Shown here one piece after another: positions 39,601-48,420 of a stretch of 64,000 nucleotides of DNA. The notes beneath the pieces were generated by a model that had not been told where the DNA came from, ran no database searches, and was given only the letters and a program-made list of their open reading frames with translations. Where the stretch lies: assembly GCA_029948255.1 (NCBI GenBank), contig JALIZF010001826.1:310001-374000 (forward strand), given 5' to 3'. Position 1 is the first letter of the stretch. Each line of letters opens with the position of its first letter. The position numbers and the translations under genes were made by a program. This DNA comes from Telmatactis stephensoni (lineage: Eukaryota > Cnidaria > Anthozoa > Actiniaria > Isophelliidae).

Positions 39601-42600
39601 AAATTCTCCCTCAAATTTCTTTATTAACATAGGAGAAGTTGACTTTTGATCACAACTAACTTATGCAGTTTTTGTAGGGACCTCTTCACATGTACAACAA
39701 TGAATGTTAGAGCAGATTTCATGTAAGTATGACACAAACTACACAATGCAAATGGTCATGTAAGTGCTTTGTTGTCTATAAAAGAATTTGAAATTAAAAT
39801 TTGTGCTGTAACCGTGACTTCACAATCTCGTGTTCACAGTCATACAAAAGCTGAGCAAAAAGTTAGAGCAGATTTCACAGTGCAGTGACTGTGTCAGTGA
39901 CAGGGTAGCATAGCGGTTCACTGCTCGCCTTTCACCGCTGTGGCCCGGGTTCAATTCCCAACTCTGGTCATATGTGAATTGAGTTTGTTTGATGTGTTGT
40001 TCTCTCCCTTGACACAAGGGTTTTTTCTCCGGGTTCTCCGGTTTTTCCTCCCTTGGCAAAAAATCAACAATATGAGTTGAGTGTTGTATGTAGAGCATAT
40101 TGAATCTAGTGGTAGTGAGTGTGGAGTGATTGACACTGAAAATCCCCTTCAGGGGAGTGTCAAATAATTAAAATATTTATTTATATATTTATATATTTAT
40201 ATATTTATTTATTCATTTAATATTCATTTATTAATTTATATATTTATGCTTTTCATAAAAACATTCAAAATTCCAGCTGTAACCAACTGTATGCTGTTTT
40301 CATAGTCATACAAAAAACTGCTCTAATAATTCAGAATGTAACCAAAATTTGAGATACATTGAATTAACAGAAAATTACAGGGAAATCATTTTTCCCACCT
40401 TTAGTCAGATTTTTTTAATAATCCATCAATCATCTTTGGGGAGGAGCTTATTCAAATTAATCAAATAGTTTGATTACTTCCATTACATTTATGAGCTCTG
40501 ATTGACAGATGAGAAAAAAAATCTGAAGTTGAAAGATAATAATTATTAACCAGTTGCAATGCAATGATTTTCACTGTTATGTGACATTTTGAGGAGTTAA
40601 TGATTACCTTGGCACCAGCGACAAATCCAACCTCATTTTGAGAAGTACTTGCTGCATCATAGACATGTGGGAAAACTTCTCTTGGTCTTGATTGTCTTTC
40701 TTTCTTGTTAGTCAGTAATGATGTACTGGCATGGAATAAGGATGACTCCCTATATACAGGAAACAAATGTTGACAAGTGTGGTTATTTTTAATTTTCATT
40801 GGTAATCTCCATGTATCCATGTAGATTGATGCAACCCATACAACAATCTTGGTCAAAGGCTTCAAACCTTTTTTGGGCCTATTATAATATTCTTTTTCAA
40901 ATTACAATGTGCACTTTCCCCTTTCCTCCAACCCATTTGATTTTATTAAGAGCTTACAAACACTGGACCAATCCAACATTAGCGTGCATCACATCTGGAA
41001 AAATGTTCAGTCTGTCTTCATAACAGTGACACAAGTCATGTTGTGGATCCCCAGTGGTCTAAAGATTCTGGTTTTGAAAAGATGCTCATGATTGGCTAAA
41101 TTGCAAAGGTCATTCTAACATCTGTTCTTACTGGATGTTCTTTTGAGCCAACATGAAGTGAGCGACTGTTTCCATGGAAATATCTAATGTCAAGCAGCAT
41201 TATTCGATCAATCACAAACTTCTTTCCAAAATCAAAAAGAAGTTTATAGTTGAACAAAATTTGTGTTGCAGATGGACTACACAGTCAAACGTTTTTTTCC
41301 ACATGTGATGCAGGCTATTTAACATTAGGGAGGTGAGAGAGGGAACATTGAGATAATAAATATAATTGTTCAAGGAATGCTGTTTTTCTTTCTGCAAATT
41401 TGACTAAGAGAGAAAAAGAATAAGAAACACACTAAAGGAGGGGAGAAACCAAGAACAACAACAACAAATTAAAACAAACAAACAAACAAACAAAAAGAAA
41501 ACAAAATGAGAAAGCCCTTGACTAGTCTAGTTCTTTGGAAAAAAAATTGTCACAGATTTAGGAGTGTTACTCCCTAGAAAGAACAAATGTATGGATGCAT
41601 GTATATGACTGTTTTATTGGTGATATTAATTATTATTTCTGTTGTTGTTGGTCTTATATTGCCAGCATCAAGAACACACACCTTTGAGCTGCTAATATTT
41701 CTGGATCAAATCCCATATTTTTCAAATACACTTCATGGTCCATTCCATCATCACTATTGGTTTTATCACGACGGGCTTGCCGTCTTTCTTCTTTTCGTAC
41801 TTGCTTCATAAGCTGTTTTTCCTCTTCAGACTAAGCAAAGAACACCACATAGACTGGTAAATATCAATTTGTAACAACAAAGGAGTATCGAAAAAATATT
41901 CTTCTGGTGATTCTGACTACTACTTTCAAAATAAGTAATAATGACTAATCTATGATTTTAATCATGAAATGGAAACTCAAATACAAGATCATTATAATTA
42001 AGGTATCAAGGTACCCCAAAGTTTCTTAAAAGGGTCGATTTTTACTTTTTTACATTTTCTGATAGAATACACAATAAGCTATGATTTAGTGAAAAAATTA
42101 TTTCACTAGCGATTATCAATAGCGAGTTATAAATGAAAAACTTTTTTCCAGCTTAATCCCTGGCAATTATCTGTTGACATCACTTGTCAATTAACCTGTC
42201 ATCAAGAGAGCTTGTCGGTGAAGAATATATTTTGTCTAAACTATCGAAACCTTTGTAAAAAGATTATTCAACAAGAGCCAAAGTTCAATGGGATAAAATT
42301 GCCTTGACATCCCGCCATTTGTGTGGGAAACGCAACAAGATTTTGGTTGCCCTTTACTTCAGCTGTCATCGGGCAAGATTATTATGTGTTATAATCCCCT
42401 TGTATCAACAAACCCGCTTCTTTGTTCCAAAACACATTTTTGTTTTTCTCGGAAGTGAATTTACGTTCAATTAGCCGTGTATTTTGATTTCCCGGTCAAA
42501 GGGATTTTAATGGATTCATCTGAAATTTGGCAGAGGTTGTCTTCGATAGTTGTTCTTTAAAAGTGTGTCTCTGATTTTTGATTTTTTGCTCCATTCCAAA

Positions 42601-45600
42601 GTTATCGTCTGTTTTGTATCGGATACAGCTATTTTGGCGGTGTTGTAACTTTAGGAACGTATAACAGAACAATGGGGCAACTAATCAAAAATCCGAGACA
42701 CACTTTTGACAAGTGATATCTCATGATCTCAGAAAGATAGTAAACACTGTTTTCGGATCAATATTTATTGACCGGGAACTCCACGAAGACACCTCGGTGA
42801 AAATTTGAATAATTCACTGTAACCTAAAAGGAAAACATTATTTTACGATAAAAATAATAGAAATAGTTTCTACATTTATTCAGCTTTCTAAAAATGTATA
42901 CTTTAATGGGGTTTAGACTAAAAGTTTTGGCGCAATATAGAGTTGAACGCACACCGGTCGCTAGGGGTACCCTGATACCTTAAGAAGAACTGACCTGAAT
43001 AAGGACTTGGCAGCCATATTTGGGTTGTTGTGGATTTAAATTCTTGGTTCTTTTTCTGGAATCTACATTTATTTACAAATTAAAAAACAATAATTTAGAT
43101 GAACTACATATAGATTAAATGCTTGTATCCAAATGTAGAATAGACCAGTCCATGTTGTTTGTTGCTCATGTTGCTCAACCTAGATTTTCTGAAGATATTC
43201 TAAACTTTGAGCAAATTAACTGTCCCTCAACCATTCCAAGTAACAATTACATTCAATGCCAATTACATTTAATCTGGATTTTCTCTAGGAAAAAAAAACA
43301 AATTTTTTATTTACAAAAACATGAAATTAATAGGTACTGTTGTTAGTAGTTTTTTTAGCCATTTAAAAACTGGCAGCATGTGTTTTATCAAGTATAAACA
43401 ACCCTTGGCTTTCCCTCGGGTTTTTATATTTGATAAATTACGCTACTGCTCATTATTTAAATAGTATGTACAACTACATGTAAACATAAACATCCAATTC
43501 AAGTGAGAAAGAGAGAGACACCAAGTGACACAAAATGCACAGGTGAAGGTAAAGTGGTTGTTGGTGTGTACAGAAAACTAACACACAAGCACACACTCAT
43601 CTGATAAGTACCTTAAAACTTCTATTCTCATCACCCAGCAGCACATAAAAGGTTATGCTGCAACACTTTTCCATCATGTGTTTAATGTACCATATCAAGT
43701 GAGGAGGGAAAAAGAAAGAGATAGACCATGTAAGGAATACATGTGTTGAAGGACAAAACTATCCTTATCTTCATTAACAATTGTGAGATATCTGAGTGCT
43801 CACCAATGCTAACAATAGTGGCATTAAAGGCTATACATGATTGTACTTCTAGAAAGGAATTTATTGTTCTTAATTCCTATATCAGAGGAACATCATAAAA
43901 AATCAGTTGAGTTCTGAAACATTACAACATGGAGAGTAGTCATATGCCTATCTCTAAAATCAACAACATGTTTCCTTAACCAAAGACAAGAATAATCCAG
44001 AAAGTAGGTCAGGCATAGTGTACAGAATTGGTTGCAATGAGTGTGATTTCACCTATTATGGACAGAGTGAAAGATCACTTAAGGTGACTCCCTATAGTAA
44101 TTTTTGGACCAAACCGTTCACTTTCATTTGCCTTGTTTATAGCTTTAATCCGCAGCTATCGATTTGATATTGATACCAGCTATAGAGGTAAGATGAAAGT
44201 TTTCAATTATGGCAGTTTTACTATGATCAACGTTACCATGGCAACGATAAACAATTATCGTTCAAATTGGTTTTTGCTAAATATCTCCAAAATCTGACCT
44301 GCTCGGGGCAAGCGGTAAACGACATCATTAACTTCAAGCTAAGGCAAAGCAAATTAGACTATCTTAAAGAAATTCAATCTGTTTGATTTCGAGTAATTTG
44401 CAGAAATATTCTGAAGTATTCATTTTTATATGCTAAAAGTCACGACCGCCCAAACGTTACTCAGAAGACGTGAAACACCAACAAAACACTGTAAAGAAGC
44501 CTTTGCTTGTACACTTCAAAGTACGATATCACTTTTTCTTTACAGGCAACTTTTGATAAACGTTGCCGTAACGTCTATTTCGAAATTATCACGGCCGTTT
44601 GCATTCTGGAGTTGTGGTTCATTTGTCGGTCATCTTTAACGATCAATTTATAAATGTTTTACTGTTTCAATCTTAATGGGATATCACTTTTTCTTTACAG
44701 GCAACTTTTGATAAACGTTGCCGTAACGTCTATTTCGAAATTATCACGGCCGTTTGCATTCTGGAGTTGTGGTTCATTTGTCGGTCATCTTTAACGATCA
44801 ATTTATAAATGTTTTACTGTTTCAATCTTAATGGGATTTTCAAATATTGTTTCGAAGATGATAATAAATACACTCCTAGCATATCAAGCAAAAATATTAA
44901 GTCGTTTGAGAGATATTTTGGAAATAATTTCGAAATAGACGTTACGGCAACGTTTATCAAAAGTTGCCTGTAAAGAAAAAGTGATATCGTCGCTTTGGAA
45001 GAGAGTTAAGAATAACCAGTTAGCTACTTTGAAGTGTACAAGCAAAGGCTTCTTTACAGTGTTTTGTTGTGTTTCACGTCTTCTGAGTAACGTTTGGGCG
45101 GTCATGACTTTTAGCATATAAAAATGAATGCTTCAGAATATTTCTGCAAATTACTCGAAATCAAACAGATTGAATTTCTTTAAGATAGTTTAATTTGCTT
45201 TGCCGTAGCTTGAAGTTAATGATGTCGTTTACCGCTTGCCCCGAGCAGGTCAGGTTTTGGAGATATTTAGCAAAAACCAATTTCAACGATAATTGTTTAT
45301 CGTTGCCATGGTAACACTGATCATATTAAAACTGCCATAATTGAAAACTTTCATCTTACCTCTATAGCTGGTATCAATATCAAATCGATAGCTGCGGATT
45401 AAAGCTATAAACAAGGCAAATAAAAGTGAACGGTTTGGTCCAAAAATTACTATAGGGAGTCACCTTAAAATGCAAGTTGCAGAGCACAAGACGGCTGTCA
45501 GTGTCAACACACCATTGTCCAAAGTCACGATACATGCAAAATACACTGGACATGAAATTGGTTTTGATGAAACATGCATCGTAGACCAAGAAGAATATTT

Positions 45601-48420
45601 CCATCAGAGACTATTTCTGGAAGCCTGGTACACAATGGAATATGACAGATCAAAGAATGACTGTATGAACATTCCAGAAATATATGAATGCTAGTGAGAT
45701 AAAACGTTAGCTATTTCAAAATCCAGCGTGTGAGTAAAGATTGTTATACCGAAGATGATACGTCTGTGTTAAGGAATTAAAATGTCTACAGTTATGTAAA
45801 AAAACATAAAAGAGTCGGACAAAACAAGATAAATTTATATACATTACATGACTCCTGACTGCAATCTCAAGAAATTTAAACATAATTAGTTGAAATCTTT
45901 CGAATAAGGCAAATGTATATGATTGATTCATTAATAAATCTATTTCTTACCCATTTTATCATCTTTAGAATTATTCTCTCCATCAAGGATGGCATTCACA
46001 ATATTATATCTTTCCTGTAGTAGTTTTGTAATAAGTTCAATGGCATCAAAACCTAACAATTCCAAAAGATCATTCTGGATTTCCTCATTGTTTCTTTCAG
46101 AGCTTAATGTGTCAAACAGAGCTGAGAATAAATCTTCAGCACCTAATCCTTCTTTTGATGAACTGGCATGCTTTTCACACTCTTTTATGAGCCATGAATG
46201 TTTTATTGAATTATTAGCATCTTCCTTTGATTCTTGTGCTGAAACGTGGTGGTTTACCCGCAAAAGGCTATCAACCATAGACTCGGTTTCTTCCTCAGAG
46301 TCAGAGCTCAAGAAATCCTCTATTTGTAGTGTTTGTTTTTCTTGTATATGAAATGGAATCCCATCTCCAAATTCTTTTAATTCTTCCTTCTTTTCTATAA
46401 TAGTTTTGTTTCTAAATACTTGATCTATCTTTTCAGATGATGTCAACTGTTTTATGGTGTTTATGATGTGGCATACTTTACTACCAGATGATGCTGGAAA
46501 GGCACCAAACATCGACCGTAATTGTTTAGTTTCTGCTTGGCCTAGATGATCACAGTCTTTGAGGATGTTAAACACTGAAACAGCTGCCTCTTCTTTGGCT
46601 TCTATGGAACTATCATTACCATCTGCAATCAACACACAAATTAGTGATTCATTAATAATCTTTGCACGCCCACTACAAGTGTATATTCATTAATAATGAA
46701 TGAATGAATGAATGAATGAATGAATGAATGAATGAATCGTAATCCTCTACAGCAGATTCACATTTACACTTTCACTCACCACCTCTAACATTACAAAATT
46801 ACATGGTATTTTGCATACACTGCTCAACTCACATATTGATTTTTGCAGAGAGAGGAAAGACCGGAGAACCGTGAGAAAAAAAAACCCTCAAGAATGCATG
46901 GTAGAGAACAACACATCAAACAAACTCAATTCACATATGATCCAATGCTCGAGCCAGGACTCGAATCCAGACTACAGTGGTGGAAGGCCAGTGCTCTCAC
47001 CACTTGGCCAACCATACCACCCATATTATGAAGGCACATATACACAAGTCATATGAAGTTTGCAGTTTCAAATACAATGCAGATGAGTATAAAATTATTT
47101 ATTCTAAATTCCTCCTTTTATTTCACTTCATTATACATTTCATTTATAACATTAGGTATTAATTGAAAGATAAGCTTTTTAAGAAACACGAAAAATAGAC
47201 AAAGATTACTTGACTTAAATTACATGTAAGAAAAGGAAATACAGTTGAATCCTGGTAACTCAAACACTCAGTGAACCAACATTAATTGCCCTTCATAACT
47301 CGAAACCCCAAGCACTTTAACTCCCACTAACTTGAAGCGATTTTCATTTCCTTTCAGGTTTCTTTCCATATAATTTTACCCTCGAGAAATCAAACTTTGT
47401 TTCAAGACATAACGAGTCAAAACATATGCTAGAATTTTGAACAGTAATTTGCGAAACACAAAATATGTTAGTTTATAAAACCCATGAGAACAGTATTTTT
47501 TCACCTGATTATAAACCTGATTAATTAACATATATTCATGTTTTAATAAGAATGAATATACATGAAGCAAACTGACAGTATTTAGTATTCTCATCTCCCC
47601 AATAACTCAAACCTTTTTCCATTTCCCTTGGAGGTTCGAGTTACTGGGATTCAATTGTATCATTTTAAAGACTAACTTACAAAGTTCCCCTGTAGTTTGT
47701 AACAGCTCTCTTAGAAGTGTTTTTACCTGTAATTTGGAATATAATGCAGATGAGTGTAAAATTACTTAATATTCTTAAATTCCTCCTTTTATGTCAATTC
47801 ATAATTTCCTTTGATTTGATCACATATAGGAATTTGATGTAGAAATTGACATGTTGTGGTTTGAAAATTATTTTGACTTCAGAATTTTCAAACTAGACTG
47901 ATTTTGTTTCCATATGTCTGACAACCATAATCATAATATATTTAGGACAATGGAAAACAAAACAAAACAAAACAATTTGTTTAAACAAATGTACACAACA
48001 ATCAAATTGATGGTTTCAAATAATTCAGCTAAAGAGTAACATTTAAAATGACATTTCGAATTCAAAATGCAAGAAATTAGGAATTTAATAATGTGGCTTC
48101 CCTTTCCTTTGACCCTGACATCCATACAGACTTCAAAGGATGTATATCAAAATGAATATCGCTGAGATAGATTTGAACCAAAATAAACACAAGCCAGTAC
48201 AAACCTCTTCTTTAGCATTTCTATCATCTGTTATAGTGTCCAATATGATAGTTTTGAGTTGTTTCCAAGACAATTGGTTTTCTCTTTCTCGACGAGCTTT
48301 GTGTTGTCGTTTTTGTACCAAGTCATTGCTTTCATCAAAACTATTTCTCAAATCTGGAGGAGATAGTCCTGAAAATGCCCTTAAAGACCCCGTCAGACGG
48401 GGTAACTCGTTTACTCTCAT
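16983..48420 (-). CDS. ASCC3: ASCC3, dual-cassette Ski2-like helicase, 34 coding exons
   Basis: Thirty-four minus-strand exons (coordinates in the four exon-group entries) join with matching phases and GT-AG borders into 2188 residues; human ASCC3 is about 2200. Layout: ASCC2-binding N-terminal region, then two RecA1-RecA2-winged-helix-Sec63 cassettes. First cassette: Walker A APTGAGKT (507-514), DEVH (619-622), [12 protein letters not shown]. Second: APTGSGKT (1356-1363), DEIH (1460-1463), [16 protein letters not shown]3 is the motor of the ASC-1 complex with ASCC2 and TRIP4. It splits collided ribosomes in the cytoplasm and unwinds DNA for ALKBH3 alkylation repair in the nucleus. The ATG at 48420 leads into [12 protein letters not shown], close to the human start; an upstream in-frame extension lacks ATG. 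The gene converges on ZMYND11 and is head-to-head with a BLOC1S3-like gene. Introns hold many mobile elements but no exon appears damaged. Confidence 0.96.
17375..17398. repeat. 24-bp perfect palindrome
   Basis: AAGGTACTCAG meets its complement without a spacer in the last ASCC3 intron, preceded by TT, so it reads as a tiny TTAAGGTA-ended foldback. It may be the collapsed remnant of the TTAA-ended element class seen at 25249, 41998 and 44079. Confidence 0.7.
18259..19546. other. ASCC3 3' introns around exon 32, no repeat defined
   Basis: Apart from exon 32 (18436-18705) this stretch is intronic. Sequence at 18835-18880 and 18995-19035 is partly inverted-complementary (CATGCATGGATTTTTTTGGC against CCAGCCAAACAATCCATGAA), which hints at an old element. 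The acidic GATGATGATG run at 19105-19140 gives shadow frames only. Confidence 0.35.
19797..20127 (+). repeat. 281-bp tandem duplication carrying the 9828-10050 repeat block
   Basis: The segment CAGCAACAACAATAACAACG through GGGGCGGATGCAGGA occurs at 19797-19846 and again at 20078-20127. Between lies the block shared with 9828-10050. The arrangement suggests a local duplication or insertion by recombination between CAA-rich tracts in ASCC3 intron 30. Confidence 0.65.
20109..20311. mobile_element. hAT-like MITE (CAGGGGCGGAT ends)
   Basis: The ends CAGGGGCGGATGCAGG and CCTGGATCCGCCCCTG are inverted repeats of hAT style, and the 8-bp flanks CAACAACA are identical. The 8-bp flank match is weakened as evidence because it lies in a CAA repeat. 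The 203-bp element is non-coding. Confidence 0.75.
20615..20775 (+). mobile_element. 3' part of a tRNA-derived SINE
   Basis: GTTCTCTCCCTTGC, TTTTTTTCTCCGGATCTTCT and TGAGAGTTGTATGCACAG match the body of the fuller SINE at 39900-40250. The tRNA-like head is not recognisable here. Confidence 0.6.
20776..21497. other. ASCC3 intron 29, nothing recognised
   Basis: AT-rich intronic sequence without a clear repeat or exon. Confidence 0.4.
22726..22990. repeat. 'TTGCGCGC...GTTGCAG' dispersed repeat, copy a
   Basis: A dispersed family built from words like GTTGCGCGCAATGTTGCAGA and GTTGCAAC in both orientations. Related copies lie near 26857-27180, 31100-31270, 35205-35425 and 38455-38640, all inside ASCC3 introns. 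Boundaries are approximate. Confidence 0.5.
24380..24680 (-). mobile_element. possible Penelope-like terminal fragment with hammerhead-like core
   Basis: On the minus strand, CTGATGA (24601-24607) is followed by a possible 4-bp stem GGGC/GCTC and then GAAA, the order of conserved bases in a hammerhead ribozyme core. Such cores occur in the terminal repeats of Penelope-like retroelements in animals. The surrounding 300 bp is unlike the neighbouring intron but has no intact reading frame. Stems I and III are not evident, so the call is tentative. Confidence 0.35.
25249..26056. mobile_element. 808-bp TTAA-flanked TIR element
   Basis: TTAAGGTGGAAGAAGCGGCT at the left is matched at the right by AGCCGCTTC, then about 25 unpaired bases, then CCACCTTAA. 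The inner arms (AAGCGGCTATTAATCGCGTT and onward to CTTAA) pair over about 35 bp. TTAA on both sides is the target duplication of piggyBac-type transposition. It is non-coding and lies in ASCC3 intron 24. Confidence 0.75.
26151..26320. mobile_element. palindromic MITE (GGGCCCGGTTGTTCG ends)
   Basis: CCTGGGCCCGGTTGTTCG at the left pairs with CGAACAACCGAGCCCTGGG at the right. Inside are repeats of TTAACCCAGGATTAAATC. A related element with GGCGCCCGTTTTTCG ends lies at 30581-30777. Confidence 0.7.
26972..27095. mobile_element. 'GCCGTG' MITE, copy 2, nested in a TTGCGCG repeat
   Basis: It has the same core words as 15680-15830 and ends in TTTTCACACTCATACGAAA. It interrupts a copy of the TTGCGCG family spanning about 26857-27180, so it inserted later. 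Confidence 0.65.
28275..31982 (-). CDS. ASCC3: ASCC3 exons 17-21 (Sec63 module, inter-cassette linker)
   Basis: Exon 17 31896-31982, 18 31589-31765, 19 30035-30260, 20 29410-29660, 21 28275-28541. They include [40 protein letters not shown] and [15 protein letters not shown], all hallmarks of the first Sec63 module and the linker. Exon 19 ends in phase 1 and exon 20 restores the frame. A palindromic element begins within about 10 bases of the exon 18 donor. Confidence 0.94.
28770..29300. other. ASCC3 intron 20, nothing recognised
   Basis: Intronic sequence with no defined repeat boundary or exon-like conservation. Confidence 0.35.
30295..30470 (-). mobile_element. 3' tail fragment of a LINE-like element
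   Basis: On the minus strand the sequence ends in AAATAAAGTCTTTACTTAC and repeated TTAC, a simple-repeat tail of the kind seen on CR1/L2-like retroposons. The (GTAA)n at 30300-30322 is that tail. No coding sequence remains. Confidence 0.45.
30581..30777. mobile_element. inverted-repeat element (GGCGCCCGTTTTTCG ends)
   Basis: The left end GGCGCCCGTTTTTCG and the right end AAACGGGCCTCC are imperfect inverted repeats. Inside are three tandem ACGTTATA words. It is similar in style to 26151-26320. Confidence 0.5.
31294..31580. mobile_element. palindromic element ending beside the exon 18 donor
   Basis: It starts ATATAACGCGCGCTCTGATTGG, as in the 13310 copy. Its centre (31434-31564) is a foldback with arms CAGTGCTATGTTGAGTTATA and complement, each about 55 bp. 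It ends about 3 bases from the GTAAGA donor of ASCC3 exon 18 at 31583-31588. Confidence 0.65.
32461..37998 (-). CDS. ASCC3: ASCC3 exons 8-16 (first helicase cassette)
   Basis: Exon 8 37798-37998, 9 36984-37124, 10 36669-36833, 11 36167-36415, 12 35524-35658, 13 34870-35061, 14 33919-34143, 15 33191-33310, 16 32461-32625, all in phase 0. They carry Walker [80 protein letters not shown] and the motif VI segment [12 protein letters not shown], then the winged helix and the start of the Sec63 module. All helicase motifs are intact, so this cassette should be able to hydrolyse ATP. Confidence 0.95.
32690..32815. mobile_element. 'GCCGTG' MITE, copy 3
   Basis: A degenerate copy (GCGCTGTGCCGTCATCGTGT to CCGTGCCGTTTTTCGTG) in ASCC3 intron 15. 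It lacks clean ends. Confidence 0.55.
34370..34510. mobile_element. 'GCCGTG' MITE, copy 4
   Basis: It has both ends (AGTAGAGCACTTTTCGTATG and GCGAAAACTGCTCC) and the GCCGTAACC core. It lies in ASCC3 intron 13. Confidence 0.7.
34543..34621. mobile_element. short foldback related to the 38134-38265 palindrome
   Basis: TAGTCTCCCTTGCAGCCGTG at the left pairs with CACGGCTGCAAGGCAGACTA at the right around a ~40-bp loop. The end sequence matches the TAGTCTCCTTCGCAGCCG arm ends of the long palindrome. Confidence 0.7.
35943..36092. mobile_element. 'GCCGTG' MITE, copy 5 (most complete)
   Basis: It runs from AGAGCAGATTTCGTATGACT to CATACGAAAACCACTCT with a mirrored GGCACGGTACGGTTACGG core; the two halves are reverse complements. 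It lies in ASCC3 intron 11. Confidence 0.75.
37420..37590. repeat. dispersed repeat shared with 59325-59465
   Basis: TACAAACTCTGTAATTGTTT and TTCCAGAATTCCCCATTCC recur at 59370-59430 with the same order and spacing. The 59325 copy has inverted ends (TATCCATACCC / GGGTATGGATA), suggesting a MITE. Confidence 0.6.
38134..38265. repeat. 132-bp perfect palindrome, no spacer
   Basis: Sixty-six bases from 38134 (TAGTCTCCTTCGCAGCCGTT...) are followed immediately by their exact reverse complement; the centre is CCACTAGTGG at 38195-38204. I checked the arms base by base and found no mismatch. It lies in ASCC3 intron 7. Confidence 0.95.
38650..38880 (+). repeat. 18-bp minisatellite, ~13 units
   Basis: Unit TACATGTTATGTTGGATG (variants TGCATG... 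and ...GAATG). The GAATG variant occurs at the 5th and 9th units and is followed each time by TGCATG, giving a 72-bp higher-order pattern. Frames MLDVHV and CYVGCT on both strands are artefacts of the repeat. Confidence 0.92.
39257..48420 (-). CDS. ASCC3: ASCC3 exons 1-7 (N-terminal, ASCC2-interacting region)
   Basis: Exon 1 48205-48420, exon 2 47681-47726 (46 nt), exon 3 45951-46622, exon 4 42995-43062, exon 5 41682-41830, exon 6 40608-40749, exon 7 39257-39382. They encode residues 1-473. Exon 2 was found by phase: exon 1 ends in phase 0, exon 3 starts in phase 1, and a 46-nt exon with good borders encoding [15 protein letters not shown] fits the gap. This is the least conserved part of the protein; recognisable stretches are [43 protein letters not shown] and [10 protein letters not shown]. 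Exon 4's splice donor lies only about 6 bases from a TTAA-flanked element. Confidence 0.92.
39706..39858. mobile_element. 'GCCGTG' MITE, degenerate copy 6
   Basis: The ends TTAGAGCAGATTTCATG and CACAGTCATACAAAAGC and a central GTTGTCTATAAAAGAATTTG match the family, with many substitutions. Confidence 0.55.
39900..40250 (+). mobile_element. tRNA-derived SINE
   Basis: The head has an A-box-like TAGCATAGCGG (39907-39917) and a B box GGTTCAATTCC (39948-39958), the internal RNA polymerase III promoter of tRNA-derived SINEs. A body with CTCCGGGTTCTCCGG and an AT-rich tail (about 40160-40248) follow. It is inserted inside a GCCGTG-type MITE whose halves lie at 39861-39899 and 40254-40325. It is not a functional tRNA gene: no cloverleaf 3' half follows. 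Confidence 0.8.
41998..42983. mobile_element. 986-bp TTAA-flanked element beside ASCC3 exon 4
   Basis: The ends TTAAGGTATCAAGGTACCCC and GGGGTACCCTGATACCTTAA are inverted repeats with one mismatch, bounded by TTAA. No transposase is present. The right end is 12 bases from the end of exon 4, directly downstream of its splice donor (42989-42994). Confidence 0.8.
43960..44078 (+). pseudogene. Penelope-like GIY-YIG endonuclease fragment, 5' part
   Basis: In frame ending at 44078, the translation includes [20 protein letters not shown], the GIY-YIG core as found at the C-terminus of Penelope-like retroelement proteins. The reading continues on the far side of an inserted foldback, at 45469. The reverse transcriptase part upstream is absent or unrecognisable, so this is a truncated copy. 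Confidence 0.75.
44079..45468. mobile_element. 1.39-kb TTAA-flanked foldback inserted in the Penelope-like fragment
   Basis: The left arm from TTAAGGTGACTCCCTATAG is mirrored at the right end, and the arms remain complementary over roughly 500 bp each. The element is bounded by TTAA on both sides, matching piggyBac-type target use. The interior holds two direct copies of a 155-bp unit (from 44525 and 44680). Short frames inside it are arm shadows; there is no transposase. Confidence 0.85.
45469..45693 (+). pseudogene. Penelope-like GIY-YIG endonuclease fragment, 3' part
   Basis: It carries [33 protein letters not shown] and a terminal MNIPEIYEC before a stop, matching the C-terminal GIY-YIG region of Penelope-like elements. 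With the intervening foldback and one TTAA copy excluded, its frame is the same as that of 43960-44078. Confidence 0.8.
46691..46737 (+). repeat. (AATG)n microsatellite
   Basis: About eleven tetranucleotide units in ASCC3 intron 2. Confidence 0.95.
46840..47025 (-). mobile_element. tRNA-derived SINE (minus strand)
   Basis: On the minus strand TGGCCAAGTGGTGAGAGCAC (A box) and GATTCGAGTCC (B box) precede the same body as the 39900 copy, including TGTGAATTGAGTTTGTTTG and GGTTCTCCGGTCTTTCCTC. It lies in ASCC3 intron 2. Confidence 0.8.

Noticed and set aside
39900..39972. tRNA gene
   Set aside because: A and B boxes are present, but the 3' half cannot form the acceptor stem and the sequence runs into a SINE body; it is a SINE head.
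44430..45117. Two similar ORFs ([15 protein letters not shown]...) on opposite strands
   Set aside because: They are the two arms of the TTAA foldback read in opposite directions; no domain.
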